A stretch of DNA of 64,000 nucleotides from Pinus tabuliformis (lineage: Eukaryota > Streptophyta > Pinopsida > Pinales > Pinaceae). The position numbers and the translations under genes were made by a program. Positions within the stretch are counted from its first letter, which is position 1; every line of letters starts with the position of its first letter. The stretch covers positions 1,024,161,208 through 1,024,225,207 of the forward strand of contig CM062804.1 of assembly GCA_031772625.1 (NCBI GenBank), written 5' to 3'. This document shows, piece after piece, positions 58,566 through 64,000 of the stretch. The notes under the pieces were generated by a model. It did no database searches. It saw nothing but the letters and a program-made list of their open reading frames with translations, and was not told the DNA's origin.

Positions 58566-60340
58566 TTGAAGCCAAGGAAGAAAGTCTCCAATCCTCCTAA
58601 GTATGTGTCTCCCTCAACCACCGAATTTGAGATCAATAAATTTGTGAATGCTCCGTCGTTCAATGGAAACTTCGGTATATGGGAGGCAATAATGAGGAAT
58701 TTCTTAAAGACTCAGGGCATTGAAGTCTGGAAATCGATGATTACTAATAACATGATGGATGAAGAATCCAAGGAGTACAATGCAAAAGCAAGGAAGGCAA
58801 TCCTGAATGGGCTACCAGATTCTATAAAGGAAAATTTAGAAAAATGTTCATCAGCGAAGGGTATATGGGACAAAATTCATGACCTTCACTCAAAAGGGGC
58901 ATTTACCATGACCACTAGTCAAGAAGATGATGGAAACTAAGAAGGAAATCCATAACCCATAATGGAAATTGAAAATAATAATGATGACATCAAGGCTAAA
59001 GAAGACCTAGAAGATGAAGAGAATGAAACATATTTTGAAAAAAATCTCCTCACTAAAATTATGGCTGCTATGGAAGAGATTATTAGTTTGAAAAAGGAAA
59101 ATGAGGAACTTAGGAAGAAAGCACTAGCTGGTGACCAAGACCGAACGAGGAAGGAAGTTGACTTTGTCAAGATTCAAGTACAAGAAAGGGATGAAGACCT
59201 TGCCAAGCTTAAGAAGGAATTTCATCAAAGAAAAAGAAAGCATCATGAAGAAGTCAGATCCATGACAAATCAATTGGATAAGGCAAAGAAACGAGAAGAT
59301 ACCTTGTCAAGCCACCTTGAACAAAGGCACAAAATCTTGAACAAACTTGAAGAAAATATTGGTCAATACAAGGAAGAGGTCTCCTCCCTTAGATCTCAAC
59401 TGGAAGAAGCAAGGAAACAAGCACAAGGAGCTGAGAAGGTGATGGAAGCTTTGACATTCATAGAAGGACAAGTTGATGAAGCAAAAAATGAGAGAAACGC
59501 CATGATGTGCCAACTAGAAGAAAAGGATGATGACATCACCAAGTTAAAATCGTAAATCACTTCTCTTAAGGCCAAATTATGTGAAGAAACCAAAATCAAA
59601 GGAAGAAATGGAGAGCAATATAGAAAAAGAAAATGGAGTCAGATATCATCTCCCTTAAAATAGAAGCAAATGAAGCAATATGTATCAAGGAAGAGTTGGA
59701 GAAACCACTTGCTAAGAAGAATAATGATTACAAAAGATTGGAAGAAGAGATTGTCTCGCTCGGGAAAAAGGTAGAAGGGATGCAAAATTTTTTGAAGAGC
59801 TCCCAAGCCTTGGATGACATGCTCAGCCATCAAAGATCCCCATTTGATAAATCAGGTCTTGGCTATGAAGGAGAATCCTCAAGAAAGAATGATAATGCTT
59901 CAAACAACAAGGATGTGAGGAGGCCAAAAAAAGATATTGATGCTCCCAGTTCCAGCAAAGGCAAGGATAAGAGTCAAGGCAACAGTGAAGGAAGTCTCGC
60001 TCCAAGAAGAAGTGTAGATGACGTGAAGGATGCAAGAAGCAATGGTTATAATGAAAGAATCTCAAGGCACAAATACTTTAGAAGTGCATCAAGAAAATCT
60101 CCATCTCCCAAGTACCAAATTTTATTTCTTGACTATTGTTATGCTTGTACAAACTTTGGCCACATGGTAAAAGATTGTAGGGCATATCACAAAGATAAAT
60201 ATTATGGTCCTCATCAATCTATGAGAAGCAATTTTGCAAGAAATCATGAATTTCTATTCATGAACAACATATAATGCTTCAAGTGTCATAACATTGGTCA
60301 TATGGCACATGATTGTAACTTGAATTGGGCTCCTACACAA
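58566..60340 (+). pseudogene. SIRE-like gag remnant with coiled coils and zinc knuckles
   Basis: The N-terminal part has FNGNFGIWEAIMRNFLKTQG, EVWKSMI and the family ending LPDSIKENLEKCSSAKGIWD, matching copia gag. A long charged coiled-coil zone follows (about 58960-59800, rich in E, K, L heptads). Then come a serine/lysine-rich linker and two CCHC knuckles, CYACTNFGHMVKDC near 60140-60180 and CFKCHNIGHMAHDC near 60278-60318. These knuckles resemble those at 221-412. Several breaks; a fossil. No pol follows. Confidence 0.85.
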
Positions 60341-61287
60341 GCTAGAACCATGCTAGAGAAGAAAGTTACACAAGTATGGAGAAGGAAGCAAATACAATAT
60401 GAAAATCTCCTAAACTCTCCAGCCAACAACACATGTTGTTGACCTGATCTTCGATAATCTAAGCATTTGATAGGAAGACTCCATATAAAGTTAGGGGGAG
60501 CTTATGATATTTGCATTCATCAGACAGTGGACCCTCTGAATTCATGGAGTTATGCTTTCATAAGAGGATGGGAGAAGTAAGAAGATCTTAGTTCATGGGA
60601 CAACCTTCCAAAATGAGAAGGGAAATGTGATAATCAATGAAATAGGTGGCCTCGATGAAATATATGGTCAAAATGTTTCAATTATGGAGAGTTTAGAAGT
60701 AGAAAATTTACATATTTCACAGAGTAGTAATTTTCAAATTAAGAGGTTGAGAGAGATACAAGTAGTTGAAGTAGATGAAGCTATCGAATGTGAATATTGC
60801 TTTTGGGAATATCAAATTGAAAATATTTTACTGTGTCAAAATGGGCATTGGGATTAGGCATTCTTGCAGAAGCTATTCATGGATGAATCCTATGAAAACC
60901 TTGATGAGTCATATATGGACATTCATAGATCATATCTCACAAACACTCCATTAAAGAACATGATCTATTATCTATCCAATAAAATCTTGTTGAATACTTC
61001 TTCCACTTGTTTACAAGACAACAAGTTTTCATGAGCTAGAAGAATTTATGCAGGCATGAGGAGTTGGTTCATTACATGATTGAATGTAAGCACATCTATC
61101 ATGAACCTCATTGCTAGAAATAAGAGCACTATGATAGGGGGAGTAACATACCTATGAAGAAACTAGTCATGAACAAAAGGAGTAGCTTGATAGGGGGAGT
61201 ACTTGGGCACCCCATTTTCCATTAATTTCAAAGGGGAGAGAATGTTGAAAGGACAAGAATATTGCCATCAATGACAAAGGGGGAGAT
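60341..61287 (+). other. Interior after gag: serial GGGGGAG tracts
   Basis: Purine runs occur near 60493, 61136, 61191, 61225 and 61275. The last abuts the second LTR and is the likely PPT. The pol region expected here is absent. Confidence 0.7.
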
Positions 61288-63077
61288 TGTTAATCTAGGT
61301 TGTCATTGATTTCAACATGGCAGTGTTTGTGATGGAAAATTCTTGTGATACATGATGTTTCCCATTGATGCCCATTGATCATAATGTTACCCATGGAGGA
61401 CCCAAAGGACTAAATACAATATATGGATTTATAGACAGAATAGAAGAAGTAGACCCAAAGAGGAAATCCATCAGGGAAGCCATTGGAAAGACATTGGAAA
61501 TCAAGAATAGGAGAAGTCAAAGAGCAACACATCATCGAAAGAAGAACTATCGGAAGAGAGAAAGAGTTAAGCGAAGTCACAGGAGCTAAGAACCCAATAG
61601 TGTTATCGGAAGTCATAGGAGTGAAGAGAAGCCACAAGAGCAAGAACCCAATAGTAAGGGCCACAAGGGAGAAAACAATGATATTGAAGGAAGGAATAAA
61701 CTGTGGAAACCCTTTAAAAGTTCACAGCGCATGGAATAAGACAAACCAAAGGAGTTATCATATCGGCATATATAATATCGATGGGTTCTATTATATGCCA
61801 CTGAACAAAACCCCTAATTGCGATATAATATGCAGACCTGAAACAGTTTATGGTAACAACCCTAATGCAATATCGCATCCGCTCGAAAGTTACGTATCGC
61901 AAAGAATGTTACACTCATAAAACCTCCGATTGCAATAATAATTAAAACCCACTACACCATTATAACATAACACAATATGATATCGTATCCATTGAATTGC
62001 AAGTTTCTAAGGGATGTCATGGTGGCAGAACACCAATTGCGATAGAGTTGATTTGATAGACCACTGATTATGATAAGACTTATGGACTTGATAGACTGCT
62101 GATTGTGATAAAGGTGTGTACTCAAAGATTTATTAAAAACAACTCATTGAATATTGCATCCGCTCCATCAAAAGTATGGGTATCGAAAATGGTAAATCGT
62201 AAAGCCAAAAGGTTGTGATTGCGGGATTTAAATAATGACGTGGCATGTGGGACATCCCTATGGGTATAGCCCCTCTTATATGGTTTCCGTGAATAATCAA
62301 GTCTATGGATGAAACACTCTCCGATATATATTGTTAATATATAAGTTGGCCTCCCTCGAATAGACATGTCTTTTTGGTCATTGGTGGAACATATATAAAT
62401 AAAAGTTAAATGTTTCACCTTAAGTATTGATCTTGGGCATTGAGCATGGAAAGGAAGTAATGATTCACAACTTGTGAAATCAAAGAAACCAAAGGACAAG
62501 TGAAAATAAGAAATAGAGGAAATGAAACCAAAGTCTGATCAAAGGAGAAATACACAGGAGCATTAAGATTTGAAGAATGAAGAAAGCCGAGACTGACTGC
62601 ACATAGGGCCATTCATACAACTTGGACTTGTCTTTGACAGTAATTCAGATAAAATTCAAGAAGGACATTTTTTTCCTTGGAGTTGGTGCTACTAAATCCA
62701 AGGTTGGTGCCTTGACAAGATAGGGTCAGAGCCCTTAGGGATTGGTGCCTCAGAATTGGAAGGATTGGTGTCCTTGGAGTTGGTGCTCCTAAATCCAAGG
62801 TTGGTGCCTTAAAAAGATAGGGTTAGAGCCCTAGAGGTTGAAGCCTCACAAAATACCAAGTTGGTGCTTGGCAATAGGTTGGAGCCTAGGTAATTGAAGA
62901 TCAATATATTCATCAAGGGTTCGAACCCTATATATTGCACTTGGTTCCTTATAAAGATTATATTAATAAAACCATTTATTCCTATTGCTTATTTTGTTTT
63001 CTAAATATAATTGATTTAACTGGTATAAGTAAAAATTGAAAAGGAATACTGATTCATCCCCCCTCTCAGTATTCCCA
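61288..63077 (+). repeat. Second LTR of gag-only element
   Basis: 1790 bp, aligned to 56218-58497 with one deletion of about 490 bases (after about 62665). Confidence 0.9.
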
Positions 63078-63444
63078 ATATTTGGTATCAAAGCAAATAC
63101 CTTCACACAAAGCCTAACAGCTTGAAGGTTGATCAATTAGAACACAAATAGTGAAACCAAGGAAGAAAGTTTCCAATCCTCCTAAAGATGTGTCTCCCTC
63201 AACCACGGAAGTTGAAATCAATCAATTTTTGAAGGGTCCATTGTTCAATGGAAACTTTGATATATGGGAAGAAAGAATGAGGAATTTATTAAAGACTCAA
63301 GGCATCGAAGTCTTGAAATTGGTGACTATTGATAACATTATGGATGAAGAATCCAAGGAGCACGATGCAAAAGCAAGGAAGGAAATCATGAATGGGCTAC
63401 CAGATTATATAAATGACAATTTAGAAAAGTGTTCATCAGCGAAG
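63078..63444 (+). pseudogene. Second PBS, leader and gag N-terminus (truncated)
   Basis: TGGTATCAAAGC lies at about 63083-63094. A gag start like that at 58566 follows (FNGNFDIWEERMRNLLKTQG, NDNLEKCSSAK) and similarity stops at about 63444. It shows that another interior follows the second LTR. Confidence 0.85.
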
Positions 63445-64000
63445 AACAATGTAAACTTTGAAACGGGAACTGTGGCCCAAAAACCCCAAAAAAACATAAA
63501 AAATAGTGCTAAAAACGAAAAGTGTGTATACTGGAACGATGTTTTTATTTTTTAGGCGTAAATTTTGAACATGTTTTAAAAATGGCAGTGAATACGAAAT
63601 TTACTGTGAAATTTATGTGCAAATAATAGCTTCAAAATGAAAGTAATGATACTGGAACAATGATTTTTTTTTTAGGGTCAATTTTCGAAATTTTAAAAAA
63701 TGCTAATAAAACCAAATTTTTATGTCTCAAACAAATTTATTTATGAGGAAAAAACACATTAATGTTTTTGGTAGAATATCATTTTTCTTTCCTAAGTATA
63801 AATTTAACATGTTTTCAACCATAACATGCTAGATACAAAAGAAATTGAAAATTTTTCAACTGTAAAATTAAGAAACCATGACATTATGAAAAAATTACAT
63901 CTCTAAATGAATTCAAAAGTCTTTATTTGTATACTAAATAAAACATACATTATATCTCTAATTTGATATTGCATTGTAGATATTTAAACAATAAAATTTA
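63445..64000. other. AT-rich DNA at the right edge
   Basis: No gene recognised. A diverged pair of about 120-bp units is marked by ATACTGGAACGATG near 63529 and ATACTGGAACAATG near 63650, each followed by a T-run and AGG(C/G)(G/T). Otherwise featureless. Confidence 0.5.

Larger units (their letters stand above)
56218..63444 (+). mobile_element. Gag-only SIRE-like copia derivative in LTR-internal-LTR-internal form (fossil)
   Basis: LTRs lie at 56218-58497 (2280 bp) and 61288-63077 (1790 bp), starting TGTTAAT.TAGG and ending in a C-rich, CTC(T/A)AGT-containing tail with CCA. A PBS (TGGTATCAAAGC) follows each LTR. The first interior (58498-61287) holds gag remnants and a row of GGGGGAG tracts but no protease, integrase or RT. 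After the second LTR the PBS, leader and gag start recur to about 63444, where similarity stops. LTRs are about 88 percent alike by eye apart from a 490-bp deletion in the second. Coding is broken in several places. The LTR tail matches the element at 1-5466, so the same broad SIRE-like lineage is likely. No target duplication, as expected for a recombined array. Confidence 0.88.

Overview
The window looks like nuclear DNA of a seed plant with a large, gene-poor, transposon-filled genome. A conifer or another large-genome plant would fit, but the species cannot be fixed from the sequence. The evidence is AT-rich intergenic DNA, stacked plant-type LTR retrotransposons (Ty1/copia and Ty3/gypsy) with tRNA-type primer sites, GT-AG introns, and a plant-only secreted peptide gene (EPFL family). 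I saw no tRNA, rRNA or bacterial-type features.

Layout, left to right. 1-5466: 3' part of a SIRE-like copia element, with eroded pol and a 1.5 kb 3' LTR carrying GC-rich minisatellites. 5467-8707: AT-rich DNA with a fresh 306-bp tandem duplication and an (AT)n tract. 8708-12241: a 3.5 kb structure that looks like a non-autonomous LTR element (about 300-bp repeats, PBS-like and PPT-like sites) enclosing a broken GH17 beta-1,3-glucanase gene, reminiscent of maize Bs1. 12242-15054: unassigned. 15055-39527: an old gypsy element opened by three insertions: an unclassified 1.7 kb segment in its 5' LTR, an 8 kb Tat/Ogre-like non-autonomous element (20360-28326), and a young, nearly whole chromovirus-type gypsy (31391-37250, target-site duplication TGAGA).

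39528-42628 is a small low-copy island holding the one credible intact host gene: a three-exon, 120-codon EPIDERMAL PATTERNING FACTOR-like (EPFL) gene on the minus strand, with TATA box, signal peptide and the six-cysteine C-terminal domain. Both of its introns have grown by tandem duplication.

42629-55931: a minus-strand copia element with W-box-rich LTRs and an array of seven short palindromes between pol and the 3' LTR. It is split by a non-autonomous element (47113-53398) with 1.9 kb LTRs and one open frame for a G-patch plus two-zinc-knuckle protein. 56218-63444: a gag-only SIRE-like element in an LTR-internal-LTR-internal arrangement. The last 0.55 kb is AT-rich and unassigned.

The retroelements are treated as fossils: families, parts and relative ages are given, but single breaking changes are not listed.
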